Assembly: GCA_044507605.1 (NCBI GenBank)
Contig: JBIQJI010000001.1
Coordinates: 1 to 64,000 of the forward strand
Source: Thermopolyspora sp044507605
Lineage (GTDB): Bacteria; Actinomycetota; Actinomycetes; Streptosporangiales; Streptosporangiaceae
Length of the DNA: 64,000 nucleotides
Direction: 5' to 3'
In this document: positions 34,882 to 43,915 of the stretch, piece after piece
Layout: every line of letters starts with the position of its first letter
Numbering within the stretch: the stretch's first letter is position 1
Notes under the pieces: model-generated
The model's database searches: none
What the model was told of the DNA's origin: nothing
What the model saw: only the letters and a program-made list of their open reading frames with translations
Translations under genes and position numbers: made by a program

Positions 34882-35979
34882 TCACCTCAGCTCGTCGCCC
34901 TCGCACACCACTCCATCGCGGTCGATGTCGTGGTACCAGGCGTACTCGGGGTGCCGTCCCTTCGTGTAGGGGCCGTACCCGGCGGCGTGAGCCTCGGCGC
35001 AGGTGCCGTATCTGGGGTCGTGCCCGTTTCGCGCCGGCCGGATGGGCTCCGGGTCGGTCTCCTGCGTCCGGCCCGGTCGCGCGCGTGTCTGCCCGGAGGG
35101 CGGGTTACGCTGGGTCTGGACCGGCTGCGAAGTGGGCCGCGCCCCCGTCGTCCGGGTCGTCCCCGTCTGCGTCGTCCCGGGCCGGCTCACCCCTATCCTG
35201 TTTGTTCCATTCTGGCCAATCCAAGTCTGGTTCGTCCCAGTTTGGTTGGTTCCGGTCTGGCCGGTTCCGGTCTGCTGCGTCCCGGGCTGTGTGGCCGTGC
35301 CCGGCGTAATGGCGGGCTGCGTGGCCGCGCCGGGGCTGGTGACCGCGCCGGGGCCGAGCAGGCGGGTGACCAGGGCGTCCGCGGCGTCCTTGGTGAAGCC
35401 GGAGATGCTGAGGCTGTCCTGCGTGACCTCCTGTGCCACCCTGGGGGCGGTCACCACGCGGTCGCCCACCACGATGGCCAGCTGCTGGTCGACCGTGTCA
35501 CGGGTCAGGTCCGAGATCTTCTCCCGGCTGTCGGGGGCCAGCACCACCCGCACCGCGTACGTGCCGTTCGACTCGCGCAGCGCCTCGATCTTCCGCACGG
35601 TCGTCAGCTTCACGCCCTTGCCGACCTGGTAGCAGATGGCGCCGGCCTCGTCCAGCACGGCCTCGGCGCCCGGGCAGGGCGCGTCGCGCACGGCGGTGAC
35701 GGGCGCGAAGTACATCGGCGCAGCCAGCTCGCGCACCTGCACCCGGGTCAGCGGCGGCGCGCCGGGGTTGCGGGTCATCAGCACGGCGAGGGTGGCGAGC
35801 ACACCGGTGAGCACCACGACCAGGACGAGCGAGACCACCAGGGTGATGGTCGCGCCCTTGGAGACCCCGCCGGTGGCGGGCCTGCCGGCCTGCCCCTCGG
35901 CCGGCGTCCCCTCGGCAGGGGTCCCCGCGGCGGGAGACTCCTCGGGCGGCGGCTCAGCCCCGTCCTCGCTCTTCGGCAT
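34882..35979 (-). CDS. Membrane protein with SecD-P1-like and Excalibur domains
   Basis: A 365-residue protein. The cytoplasmic start is acidic and Pro-rich (about residues 1-40), followed by one membrane helix (ATITLVVSLVLVVVLTGVLA). The extracellular region first resembles the SecD P1 head subdomain (TVDQQLAIVVGDRVVTAPRV, then ISGFTKDAADALVTRLL). A long Thr/Gln/Gly-rich linker with TGTNQ-type repeats follows, and the C-terminus is an Excalibur calcium-binding domain (YAWYHDIDRDGVVCEGDE, with Cys near its start). The ATG follows GGGGGAG. It lies 47 bp after a DUF3105 gene on the same strand. The role is unknown; surface anchoring or Ca2+-dependent envelope function is plausible. Confidence 0.75.
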   Translation of the reverse strand: MPKSEDGAEPPPEESPAAGTPAEGTPAEGQAGRPATGGVSKGATITLVVSLVLVVVLTGVLATLAVLMTRNPGAPPLTRVQVRELAAPMYFAPVTAVRDAPCPGAEAVLDEAGAICYQVGKGVKLTTVRKIEALRESNGTYAVRVVLAPDSREKISDLTRDTVDQQLAIVVGDRVVTAPRVAQEVTQDSLSISGFTKDAADALVTRLLGPGAVTSPGAATQPAITPGTATQPGTQQTGTGQTGTNQTGTNQTWIGQNGTNRIGVSRPGTTQTGTTRTTGARPTSQPVQTQRNPPSGQTRARPGRTQETDPEPIRPARNGHDPRYGTCAEAHAAGYGPYTKGRHPEYAWYHDIDRDGVVCEGDELR

Positions 35980-36026
35980 CCGCTCCCCCACCGTCCGGCC
36001 GCTCTCCACCTGCTACGTGACGCTTT

Positions 36027-36704
36027 CTACTCGGCGCTTTCGCGGGGCATCGCGCTCGCCGTCGGGCTCGGGGCGACGTCGGGGATGGGGTTCTGCGCGG
36101 CGGTCGCGCCGGTGCCCTGCTGGCAGGAGGCCCCGAGCTCGGGCGTGTACGTCGGGTTCTGCTTGTACTTGGCGATGTACTTCGGCAGCCGCGGGTCGTC
36201 GACCCCCTTCAGCACGAGCTGGTGGTTCCACGAGCTCACCACGACCGGAGCGGTCAGCCCCGGGTAGGGGCTGAGCAGCAGATAGTCGCCGTTGACCAGC
36301 TCGGTGAGCCGGGAGACGTCGCTCTTGGGCAGGTCGGGCCGGTAGGTGATCCACACGGCGCCGTGCTCCATCGAGTGGACGGCGTTCTCGTTGTTGATGG
36401 GCTGGTCGTAGATGCCGCAGTTCTGCCACACCGAGTTGTGCGGGCCCCCCACCGGCGGCGACTCCTTGTACGTCACCTTGCTGTCCTGGTGGACGGCGCC
36501 CTTGTAGGCGAAGGTGCGCACCTCGTCGAGCGAGGTGCGGGCGTTCTCCCGGATCAGGTAGAAGCCGACGACCCCGACCAGCAGGACGATGATGAGGCCG
36601 CCCACCCCCCAGAACAACATCGCCGAACGGCGCTCCCTGCGCTTGGCCTCGGCGCGCATCTTCGCCAGATGCTGCCGTCGAGCCTGCGTCTTGTCCTTCG
36701 TCAT
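36027..36704 (-). CDS. DUF3105 family membrane protein
   Basis: A 225-residue DUF3105 protein, a family of unknown function common in actinobacteria. A basic coiled-coil-like start (QARRQHLAKMRAEAKRRERR) precedes one membrane helix (AMLFWGVGGLIIVLLVGVVG). The extracytoplasmic domain has the family signatures PPVGGPHNSVWQNCGIYDQP and AVHSMEHGAVWITYRPDL, with His and Cys residues that could bind metal. It ends with a low-complexity tail. The ATG follows GGAGG by four bases. It is divergent from a DUF305 gene; both families recur in copper-related neighbourhoods. Confidence 0.87.
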   Translation of the reverse strand: MTKDKTQARRQHLAKMRAEAKRRERRSAMLFWGVGGLIIVLLVGVVGFYLIRENARTSLDEVRTFAYKGAVHQDSKVTYKESPPVGGPHNSVWQNCGIYDQPINNENAVHSMEHGAVWITYRPDLPKSDVSRLTELVNGDYLLLSPYPGLTAPVVVSSWNHQLVLKGVDDPRLPKYIAKYKQNPTYTPELGASCQQGTGATAAQNPIPDVAPSPTASAMPRESAE

Positions 36705-36901
36705 CAGTCCTCCGGATGGCGGGGGGGGCGTTCACGAACCTCGTACGGCGGAACGTATGTGGAGAATAATGGGTTCGCGTTGCGCTTCGCCCCTCGCGCA
36801 TCGGTAGCCTCGGGGAGGCACCGCGCCGCAACCGGCCGGAGGGCCAAGACGACCGGCAGATCGTGAGGCGAGGCGTGACCCCGACCCATGAAGACCGACC
36901 G

Positions 36902-37567
36902 ATGAACGGCAACGGCCGCACCACCGTGATCGCGGCGCTCGCGGTGTGTGTCGCGGCCGCCGTGGTCCTGTTCCTCACGCTGGGCAGGAGCGGCACCCCC
37001 TCCGACGCCTCCCCGGAGGCCGGCTTCGCGCGCGACATGTCCACGCACCACTCCCAGGCGGTCCAGATGGCCTTCATGGTGCGCGACGCGAGCGACGACG
37101 CCGACATTCGCACGCTCAGCGCCGACATCATCGTCACCCAGAGCGCCCAGCGCGGCGTCTTCATCGGCTGGCTGCAGCAGTGGGGCCTGGACCAGGGCAG
37201 CACCCGCCCGCCGATGGCGTGGATGACGGGTCACGGCGGGCACGGCGGCGGCGCCACGGCCGCGCCGGTGGCCCCCGGCGGCTTGATGCCGGGCATGGCG
37301 AGCCAGGAAGAGCTGGACCGGTTGAAGGCCGCGAAGGGCGACGCGGCCGAGGTGCTGTTCCTGCAGCTCATGATCCGTCACCATGAGGGCGGGGTGCTGA
37401 TGGCCGAGGGGTTGCTGGACCTGTCGGGCCGCGCCGAGGTGAGGGCGATGGCCCAGCACATCGTCGACAGCCAAAGCTCCGAGATCACGCTCATGACCGA
37501 CATGCTCAAAAAGCGCGGCGCGGCACCGTACCCCTCGATTCTCGGCGATGAAGGAAAGGCCAAGTGA
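36902..37567 (+). CDS. DUF305 family protein
   Basis: A 221-residue protein of the ferritin-like DUF305 family. An N-terminal membrane or signal segment (TTVIAALAVCVAAAVVLFL) is followed by two half-repeats, each with a metal-binding signature: DMSTHHSQAVQMAFM and MIRHHEGGVLMAEGLL. The His and Met pairs fit copper binding, as shown for some family members. A GHGGHGGG loop lies between them. The start is uncertain: ATG 36902 lacks a good ribosome-binding site and in-frame GTGs upstream (36875, 36863) are possible. Its stop overlaps the next gene by four bases. Confidence 0.87.
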   Translation: MNGNGRTTVIAALAVCVAAAVVLFLTLGRSGTPSDASPEAGFARDMSTHHSQAVQMAFMVRDASDDADIRTLSADIIVTQSAQRGVFIGWLQQWGLDQGSTRPPMAWMTGHGGHGGGATAAPVAPGGLMPGMASQEELDRLKAAKGDAAEVLFLQLMIRHHEGGVLMAEGLLDLSGRAEVRAMAQHIVDSQSSEITLMTDMLKKRGAAPYPSILGDEGKAK

Positions 37568-37860
37568 ACGACGAGCCGGAAAGCCACCTGGAGGTGAGCA
37601 TCTCGGAGGAGGTCGAGGCCGGGCACTACGCCAACTTCGCCTCCGTCTGGCACACCCAGGACGGTTTCGTGCTTGACTTCGCGGTCATCACGCGGCCGCC
37701 GCAGCTCGCCGACGACCCTTCGTCGGGGCAGCGATTCGTCAGCGTGCCCACGCGCATCGTCAGCCGCATCCGGCTGCCCCCGACTCAGGTCTTCGAGCTC
37801 ATGAAGGCGCTGGAGCAGCAATTGACGGCGTACGAGCAGGAGACCGGGCGCAAGCAATGA
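37564..37860 (+). CDS. DUF3467 family protein
   Basis: A 98-residue cytoplasmic protein of the DUF3467 family. It shows the family pattern HYANFASVWHTQDGFVLDFA and IVSRIRLPPTQVFELMKALEQQL. The function is unknown; a compact beta-rich fold with a C-terminal helix is likely. It begins at a GTG overlapping the DUF305 stop (GTGA), so the two are translationally coupled, which is the main clue to its role. Confidence 0.85.
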   Translation: MNDEPESHLEVSISEEVEAGHYANFASVWHTQDGFVLDFAVITRPPQLADDPSSGQRFVSVPTRIVSRIRLPPTQVFELMKALEQQLTAYEQETGRKQ

Positions 37861-37978
37861 GGCCGTTTCCGCCGCCCGGTCATTCCAACTCCATGTCGGT
37901 CACGAATCGAGACTTGTACGGCACAAGGCGCAGCCTGAGAATCTGAAGGAGGACACTCATCCGGAACAGGAGGCGGAG

Positions 37979-39565
37979 ATGCCCCGCCTGCACTTATTCG
38001 CCGCGGGGTTATCGGCCCTGAGCGCACTGACGGTGCTTTGCGCGCCGGCCACGGCGGACGTGGCCCCGCGCGTGGCCGGCGCGATGAACGCCCCCATGAG
38101 TTTGCCGATGCATCAGCATCCCAGCGGCTCGACCGACCGGGTGACTCCGGGAGCGGTGCGGATCGAGGCGGAAAGCCACGTCACGATCGACCTTCTCGAC
38201 GACCGGGGGGTGCTGGAGCACGAGGTCGCCGAATACGACACTCCGATCGGCAAGGGCAGCGGTTTCACGGTGACCCCCGACGGCGTCGTCGTCACCGCCA
38301 CCGAGGTGCTGAAGACCGGCGACGACCCCCGCGTCTACGCGGTGAACCGGGTGTTCGCCAAACACTACAAGGTGAAGATCCCCGCCGATTTCGACGAGCA
38401 CAAGCTGAAAGACGCGGAGCTGAACGCCCGGCTGCAGAACTGCTACCCGGACACGGCCGCCGGCAGCGACACCTGCCTGACCAAGGTGACCACCAAGGTC
38501 ACGGTCTTCCCGTACGAGAACTCCACCGACCCCGAGGGGCTGCCCGCCAAGATCCTGCATCTCGGCGACGCCCCCGCCTCCGCCGCCGTGCTGCAGATCA
38601 CGAAGGGCGTCGACGACGAGACGATGCCGACGGTGCCGCTGGCGACGTCGATGGGCGCCAAGGTCGAGGCGACCGACCTGATGACGCTGCCGTCGCGGCC
38701 GACCGCCAAGCAGCCGCCGCTGCTGACGACGACGCACCAGGACCCGCCGGGCAGCGGCACGTTCAAGGTCGAGGACCAGCCCAAGATCCTTGAGGCGCTC
38801 AAGGACGACGGCGACGGCGGGGCGCTCATCGACGACGTCTCCAGCGAGGTGGTGGCGCTGGTCGCCGGGGGCAAGGGCGATCAGATCATCGTGACCCCGG
38901 CCGAGGACATCAGGAGCGCCCTGGTGTCGGCGAACGTGACCCCGCGTCGCGGCCAGGTCGACGTGGTGTTCGAGACGGCCCTCGCGTCGTACCACAACAA
39001 GTACTACGCCCGGGCGATACCGGTGCTGCAGCAGGTGCTCAAGCTGCGCAACGACCATCCCGTGGCCTCCGACCACCTGAAGGTCGCCCAGGCGAAGGCG
39101 GGCACGGCCGAGGACGCCGGCACCCGGGTCAAGCCGGCCAAGGCCACCGGCTCGTCGTCGGGCATCTCCCCCTGGTTGTGGGTCGCGGGCGGAGTCGTGC
39201 TCGCCGGGCTGCTCGTCGCCTTCGGCCTGCCGATCGTCCTGCGGCGCCGCGGCGGGCAGGGCGAGGAGGGCGTCACGCGGCCGGACGGGCTGCCGGCGCT
39301 GCCTCCCGGCTCATCGTGGCCACCCCAGCACACCGAGCTGATGGAACTCGCACGCCCGGCCGAAACCGGCGGACTGCCACCGCAGGCGGTGCCCTACCCG
39401 CGCGGCACCGACCCCTTCCCCGCCCCGGTGCCCGCATCGGGCTCGGCGACGGGCCCGGCGGCGGGGCCCCTGGCGGGAGGCGTCAAGTTCTGCACCCAGT
39501 GCGGCATGCGGCTCGGCCACGGCCACCGGTTCTGCGGCTTCTGCGGCACCGCGGTGGAACAATGA
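37979..39565 (+). CDS. Secreted degenerate trypsin-like protein with TPR and zinc ribbon
   Basis: A 528-residue protein. A signal peptide (residues 1-27, to ATA-D) precedes an HtrA-like beta-barrel domain. GSGFTVTPDGVVVTATEVL aligns with the strand that normally carries the catalytic His, but Glu109 is there. The serine-loop equivalent GDGGA (278-282) has Gly280 in place of Ser, so the domain should lack protease activity. A TPR-like helical segment (about 330-360), one membrane helix (ISPWLWVAGGVVLAGLLVAF) and a C-terminal cytoplasmic zinc ribbon (Cys-x2-Cys-x10-Cys-x2-Cys) follow. The ATG follows AGGAGG. Its stop overlaps the start of a Ser/Thr kinase gene (ATGA). Confidence 0.78.
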   Translation: MPRLHLFAAGLSALSALTVLCAPATADVAPRVAGAMNAPMSLPMHQHPSGSTDRVTPGAVRIEAESHVTIDLLDDRGVLEHEVAEYDTPIGKGSGFTVTPDGVVVTATEVLKTGDDPRVYAVNRVFAKHYKVKIPADFDEHKLKDAELNARLQNCYPDTAAGSDTCLTKVTTKVTVFPYENSTDPEGLPAKILHLGDAPASAAVLQITKGVDDETMPTVPLATSMGAKVEATDLMTLPSRPTAKQPPLLTTTHQDPPGSGTFKVEDQPKILEALKDDGDGGALIDDVSSEVVALVAGGKGDQIIVTPAEDIRSALVSANVTPRRGQVDVVFETALASYHNKYYARAIPVLQQVLKLRNDHPVASDHLKVAQAKAGTAEDAGTRVKPAKATGSSSGISPWLWVAGGVVLAGLLVAFGLPIVLRRRGGQGEEGVTRPDGLPALPPGSSWPPQHTELMELARPAETGGLPPQAVPYPRGTDPFPAPVPASGSATGPAAGPLAGGVKFCTQCGMRLGHGHRFCGFCGTAVEQ

Positions 39566-41310
39566 GCGTGCCGCTGCCGCCGCTGGTCGACACGAGGATG
39601 GGCGACTACCTCATCGAGTCCGTGGTGGGCCGCGGCGGGATGGCCACCGTCTACCGGGCCCGCGATCAGCGGCTGGACCGCCTCGTCGCGCTGAAGGTGC
39701 TCGCGCCGCAGCTCGCCCACGACCCGCGCTTCCGCGACCGGTTCGTCCGCGAGTCGCGGCTGGTCGCGAGCATCGACCATCCGCACATCATCCCGATCTA
39801 CGAGGCCGGCGAGGCCAACGACCTGCTGTTCATCGCCATGCGCTTCGTCGAGGGCCGCGACCTGCGGCACCTCATCCAGACCCAGGGGCCGCTGCCGGTC
39901 GCCCGGGCCAACCGGCTGTTCGCGCAGATCGCCTCCGCGCTCGACGCCGCCCACCTGAACGGGCTGGTGCACCGTGACGTCAAGCCGGCGAACATCCTCG
40001 TCGCGGGCGGCGCGCAGAGCGACCACGTCTACCTCACCGACTTCGGGCTCACCAAGAGCACGTTCTCGGAGGCCGGGCTGACCAGCCAGGGCCAGTTCAT
40101 GGGCACGCCGAGGTACGTCGCGCCCGAGCAGATCCGCGGCCTGCCCGTGGACGGGCGCAGTGACCTGTACGCCTTCGCGTGCGTGGTCTACGAGGCGCTG
40201 ACCGGGCAGCCGCCGTTCCAGCGTGACACCGAGCTGGCCCTGCTGTACGCCCACGTGTCGCACGAGCCGCCGCCGTTGACGCCGTACCGGCCGGACCTGC
40301 CGCACATCGCGAACGCCGTGATGGTCCAGGCGCTCGCCAAGTCGCCGACCGACCGCTACGCCACGTGCCAGCAGTTCGTGACCGCGTTGCGCGAGGCCAT
40401 GGGCGGCGTGGACGGCGCCGACGACGACCTGGCCGATGTCGGGCCCGCCGCCGGTGCGGGCGGAGGCGCCGGCGGGGACGCCGCGGCGGCCCCGGGCCGG
40501 CCGTCCGCCGGAGCACCGGGCCGGCCCGCCGGGCTCGGCGGTGCCCGGAGCCCTGTCATGGGCGGCGCGCCGCGCGGGCTGCCCCTCGCCGGCGCCCCGG
40601 GGATGCACGACGCCAGTCATCCGAGCCATCCGAGCTACCCCGGCCCGGGGGAACGGCTGCAGCCGCTGCCTGCCCCGCCGCAGGCGCCGCCGCGGCCGGG
40701 GCGGCGGAAGGGGCCGCTGATCGGCGCGGGCGCGATCCTGCTGTCCCTGGTGGTGGCGGCGTTCCTGGTGTTCGGCTCGGGGGACAAGGGGGCGACCTGG
40801 AAGACGTTCCCGGGCAATGCGGCGGCGCCGTTCTCGTTCGCCTACCCGGGCGACTGGCCGTCCCGGGCGCACGCCGACGAGTACGTGGTGTTCTCGCCGT
40901 CGGCGCGGCAGTTCGAGGCGCTGTTCTCGGTGCCGGTGAGCTCGGACTGGTCGGTGGTGAACCCCATCATCTCCGGCGACGCCCCGGAGCAGGCGTCGGG
41001 CCTGCTCGTGGAGGAGGCCGACACGATCGACGCCTCCGACACCGAACAGGTCAAGACGGGCCTGTCCGCGCTGCTGCCGGGCCCGGTCGCGATCCCGGCG
41101 GAGCCCTCGGCGACCTCGGTGGGGGGCCGCCCGGCGTTCCGGGTGACGGGCACGATCAGCGATCCCGGGCAGAACGGCACGCTGGAGTTCACGGCGTACG
41201 TGGTGCGCCGCGACGACAAGCCGACGGCACTGCTGACGTTCTTCTGCGCGCCGTCGCGCTGCGACAAGAACGCCATGGAGCACGTGGTGAGCAGCGTCAC
41301 CTTCGGCTAG
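39562..41310 (+). CDS. PknB-type Ser/Thr protein kinase
   Basis: A 582-residue receptor-like kinase. The N-terminal kinase domain (about residues 14-270) is complete: GRGGMATVY, Lys45 in ALKVL, catalytic Asp139 in HRDVKPAN, and DFG in LTDFGLTK, with activation-loop Thr and Ser. A long Gly/Pro/Ala linker leads to one membrane helix (about 390-412) and an extracellular domain of roughly 180 residues (PFSFAYPGDWPSRAHADEYVVF onward) that resembles PsbP/Mog1-like folds. It lacks PASTA repeats. Translation is coupled to the preceding degenerate protease gene, a likely sensory partner. Confidence 0.93.
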   Translation: MSVPLPPLVDTRMGDYLIESVVGRGGMATVYRARDQRLDRLVALKVLAPQLAHDPRFRDRFVRESRLVASIDHPHIIPIYEAGEANDLLFIAMRFVEGRDLRHLIQTQGPLPVARANRLFAQIASALDAAHLNGLVHRDVKPANILVAGGAQSDHVYLTDFGLTKSTFSEAGLTSQGQFMGTPRYVAPEQIRGLPVDGRSDLYAFACVVYEALTGQPPFQRDTELALLYAHVSHEPPPLTPYRPDLPHIANAVMVQALAKSPTDRYATCQQFVTALREAMGGVDGADDDLADVGPAAGAGGGAGGDAAAAPGRPSAGAPGRPAGLGGARSPVMGGAPRGLPLAGAPGMHDASHPSHPSYPGPGERLQPLPAPPQAPPRPGRRKGPLIGAGAILLSLVVAAFLVFGSGDKGATWKTFPGNAAAPFSFAYPGDWPSRAHADEYVVFSPSARQFEALFSVPVSSDWSVVNPIISGDAPEQASGLLVEEADTIDASDTEQVKTGLSALLPGPVAIPAEPSATSVGGRPAFRVTGTISDPGQNGTLEFTAYVVRRDDKPTALLTFFCAPSRCDKNAMEHVVSSVTFG

Positions 41311-41312
41311 GC

Positions 41313-41354
41313 AAGCGCTTTCCGCACAGCCCGGAGCGGAGCTGAAATTTTCAG
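41313..41354 (+). promoter_or_regulatory. Two LacI-type palindromes upstream of the glycosidase
   Basis: AAGCGCTT (41313-41320, in GCAAGCGCTTTCC) and CTGAAATTTTCAG (41342-41354) are palindromes of the kinds bound by LacI-family sugar regulators. They lie about 190-230 bp before the glycosidase start. The first directly follows the kinase stop. The assignment to a regulator is inference. Confidence 0.45.
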
Positions 41355-41540
41355 GTCGGGGGCACGCCGCGCCCGGGCCGTGAACAGGCGTGTCGATCTT
41401 TGCGCGGCGGCGGCCCGGGGGCGGCCCGGTGCACGACGCGGGGGTGTGGCCTTAGCCTCACGCCGCACACTCACCCGGCCGTGATCCACGGTGTGGAGGC
41501 GGCCCTCTCCTCGATCGGACCACCGCATGAGGATCTGCGC

Positions 41541-43667
41541 ATGAGGACCAACGCAATGCGTCGCGCCGCCGCCCTGCTGACGGCCGGCCTGCTGGCCGTC
41601 GCCGGCGCCTCCGCCGCGCACGCCGACACCGTGCCGACCCCGACGCCCACGGCGACACCCACCGCGACGCCCACGGCGGCGCCGACCCCGACACCCACCA
41701 CCGAACCGGTCACCATCACGGTGAACGCCCGCGCGGGCCTCGCCCGCGTCCCCGGCACCGGCGTCGGCGTCAACCACGCCGTGTGGGACGAACGGCTCGG
41801 CACGGACGAGGTCGCCGACCTGCTCAAGGACGCCGGGGTGCGCATGATGCGCTACCCGGGCGGGTCGTACTCCGACATCTACCACTGGGCCGACAACACC
41901 GCACCCGGCGGATACGTCGCTCCGAACACCGACTTCGACCACTTCATGAGCGGGGTGCGCCGGGCGGGCGCGCAGCCCATCGTCATCGCCAACTACGGCA
42001 CGGGCACGCCGCAGGAGGCCGCCGACTGGGTGCGCTACGCCAACGTCACCAAGGACTACGGCGTGAAGTACTGGGAGATCGGCAACGAGCTGTACGGCAA
42101 CGGCCACTACGGCTCCGCGTGGGAGGCCGACGACCACGCCGACAAGAGCCCCGAGGCGTACGCCAACGGCGTCGTGGCCTACGCGGACGCCATGAAGGCG
42201 GTCGACCCGGACGTGCAGATCGGCGCGGTGCTGACCACCCCGGGCAACTGGCCGGACGGCCTGGTCGGCACGGGCGACGACGGCACGTGGAACAAGGTGG
42301 TCCTGTCGATCGCCGGCCCGAAGATCGACTTCGTGATCCTGCACTGGTATCCGGGCGGCTCCACCGCCGCCGAGGCGCTCGCCAAGCCCGACCAGCTCGA
42401 CGACGCCGTCTACCTGGTGCGGCAGCAGATCGCCGAATACGCGGGCGCCGGATCGGACCACATCGGCATCGCCCTCACCGAGATCAACACCGACGTGGGC
42501 CGCAACACCCAGCCCGGCGCGCTGTTCGCCGCCGACAGCTACGCGACGCTGCTGGAGAACGGCGTCTTCACCGTCGACTGGTGGAACGTGCACAACGGCC
42601 CGGGCACCGCGTCCACGGTCGAGGGCCAGACCGACTTCAACGACTTCGGCCTGCTGTCCAGCGGCACCTGCACCTCCGACGGCACGTGCGAGCCGGCGGC
42701 GAACACGCCGTTCGCGCCCTACTACGGCATCCAGATGTTCAGCACGTTCGCGCACGAGGGCGACCAGTTCCTGCGGGCCGGCTCCAGCGAGCCGCAGGTC
42801 GTCGCGCACGCCGTACGCCGCGAGAACGGCGACCTGGCCGTCCTGATGATCAACGAGGACCCGGACACGGCGTACCCCGTGGCCATCGACTACGCCGGCT
42901 TCACCCCGGCGGCCGGGGCGCCCACGGTGCACACCTACACCAACGGCGCGACCGCCATCACCCACGAGCAGACCGGCACGGCGACCGAGCGCACGCTGCC
43001 GCCGTACTCCCTGACCACGCTCGTGCTGCACCCCGCCGCCGCCTCGGCCGGTGCGCCCGGCGCCCCCGGGCAGCCGACCGTGAGCGACGTGACCGGCAGC
43101 ACCGCCACCATCTCGTGGCCGGCGGCCGAGGCCGGGGACCACCCGATCGCCAAGTACGAGGTCTACCGCCAGAACGGCGCCGTCAGCGAGCAGCTCGGCG
43201 AGACCCCCGACACGTCGTTCACCGTGCACAACCTGGTGCCCGGCACCCGCTACACGGTCAACGTGCTCACCCGCGACGCCGCCGGCAACGTGTCGTGGGC
43301 CTCGCCGCCGCTCACCTTCGCCACCGGCTCGCCCGCCGAGAGCACCTGCACGGTCCGCTTCACCGACACGCAGGACTGGGGCAACGGGTACGTCGCCAAC
43401 ATCGACATCACCAACACCGAGGCCAAGGAGATCAACGGCTGGACGCTCGACTTCACCTGGCCGACCGGCTGGCAGCGGGTGGACAGCGGCTGGAACGGCA
43501 CCTGGACGCAGACCGGCACCAAGGTCAAGGTGACCAACGCCGACTTCAACGGCACTCTGCCGGCGGAGGGCGGCACCACCTCGATCGGCTTCGTCGGCGC
43601 CTACAGCGGCCCGAACGTCCTGCCGGGCGCCTTCACCCTCAACGGCACGGTCTGCACCACGCTGTGA
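41541..43667 (+). CDS. Secreted GH-A glycosidase with FnIII and CBM2
   Basis: A 708-residue secreted polysaccharide hydrolase. After a signal peptide (cleaved after AHA) and a Thr/Pro repeat linker comes a TIM-barrel domain of clan GH-A, closest to GH51/GH39-type alpha-L-arabinofuranosidases. The likely acid/base is Glu in YWEIGNELYG and the nucleophile is Glu in ALTEINTD. A fibronectin type III domain (about residues 515-600) and a C-terminal CBM2 (about 605-708, with a Cys pair near its ends and Trp in WTLDFTWPTGWQRVDSGWNG) bind plant cell walls. The ATG follows GAGGA. The exact substrate is not settled. Confidence 0.85.
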   Translation: MRTNAMRRAAALLTAGLLAVAGASAAHADTVPTPTPTATPTATPTAAPTPTPTTEPVTITVNARAGLARVPGTGVGVNHAVWDERLGTDEVADLLKDAGVRMMRYPGGSYSDIYHWADNTAPGGYVAPNTDFDHFMSGVRRAGAQPIVIANYGTGTPQEAADWVRYANVTKDYGVKYWEIGNELYGNGHYGSAWEADDHADKSPEAYANGVVAYADAMKAVDPDVQIGAVLTTPGNWPDGLVGTGDDGTWNKVVLSIAGPKIDFVILHWYPGGSTAAEALAKPDQLDDAVYLVRQQIAEYAGAGSDHIGIALTEINTDVGRNTQPGALFAADSYATLLENGVFTVDWWNVHNGPGTASTVEGQTDFNDFGLLSSGTCTSDGTCEPAANTPFAPYYGIQMFSTFAHEGDQFLRAGSSEPQVVAHAVRRENGDLAVLMINEDPDTAYPVAIDYAGFTPAAGAPTVHTYTNGATAITHEQTGTATERTLPPYSLTTLVLHPAAASAGAPGAPGQPTVSDVTGSTATISWPAAEAGDHPIAKYEVYRQNGAVSEQLGETPDTSFTVHNLVPGTRYTVNVLTRDAAGNVSWASPPLTFATGSPAESTCTVRFTDTQDWGNGYVANIDITNTEAKEINGWTLDFTWPTGWQRVDSGWNGTWTQTGTKVKVTNADFNGTLPAEGGTTSIGFVGAYSGPNVLPGAFTLNGTVCTTL

Positions 43668-43734
43668 GCCGCCGCCTCGTCACCCTGTGACCACCCTGGC
43701 GCCGGGAGCCGGGCGCTGCCTCACCGGCGCGACC

Positions 43735-43785
43735 GCCCGGGTCGCGGCCCATTCCGCTGAGAATGTGGCCGCGACCCGGGCCTTT
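43735..43785 (+). terminator. Strong 15-bp hairpin with T run after the glycosidase
   Basis: The 15-base arm at 43735-43749 (GCCCGGGTCGCGGCC) pairs perfectly with 43767-43781, with an inner CATTC/GAATG stem, and is followed by CTTT. It lies about 70 bp after the glycosidase stop and is a good intrinsic terminator. Confidence 0.8.
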
Positions 43786-43915
43786 ACATGGGCTTACCGG
43801 CGCTTTGGTTAATTTGGCGGGTAAAGACATACCCAGGGGATATCCATCGGGCATTCACCAAACTTGCAGGTGCCTTTGACGAGTCCTCCGGGTTGGCCTG
43901 TGAGGGTGGGGCAGC

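Noticed and set aside
37945..37960. GAAGGAGG sequence upstream of the degenerate protease gene
   Set aside because: No start codon follows at a suitable distance; the real gene uses the second AGGAGG at 37969.
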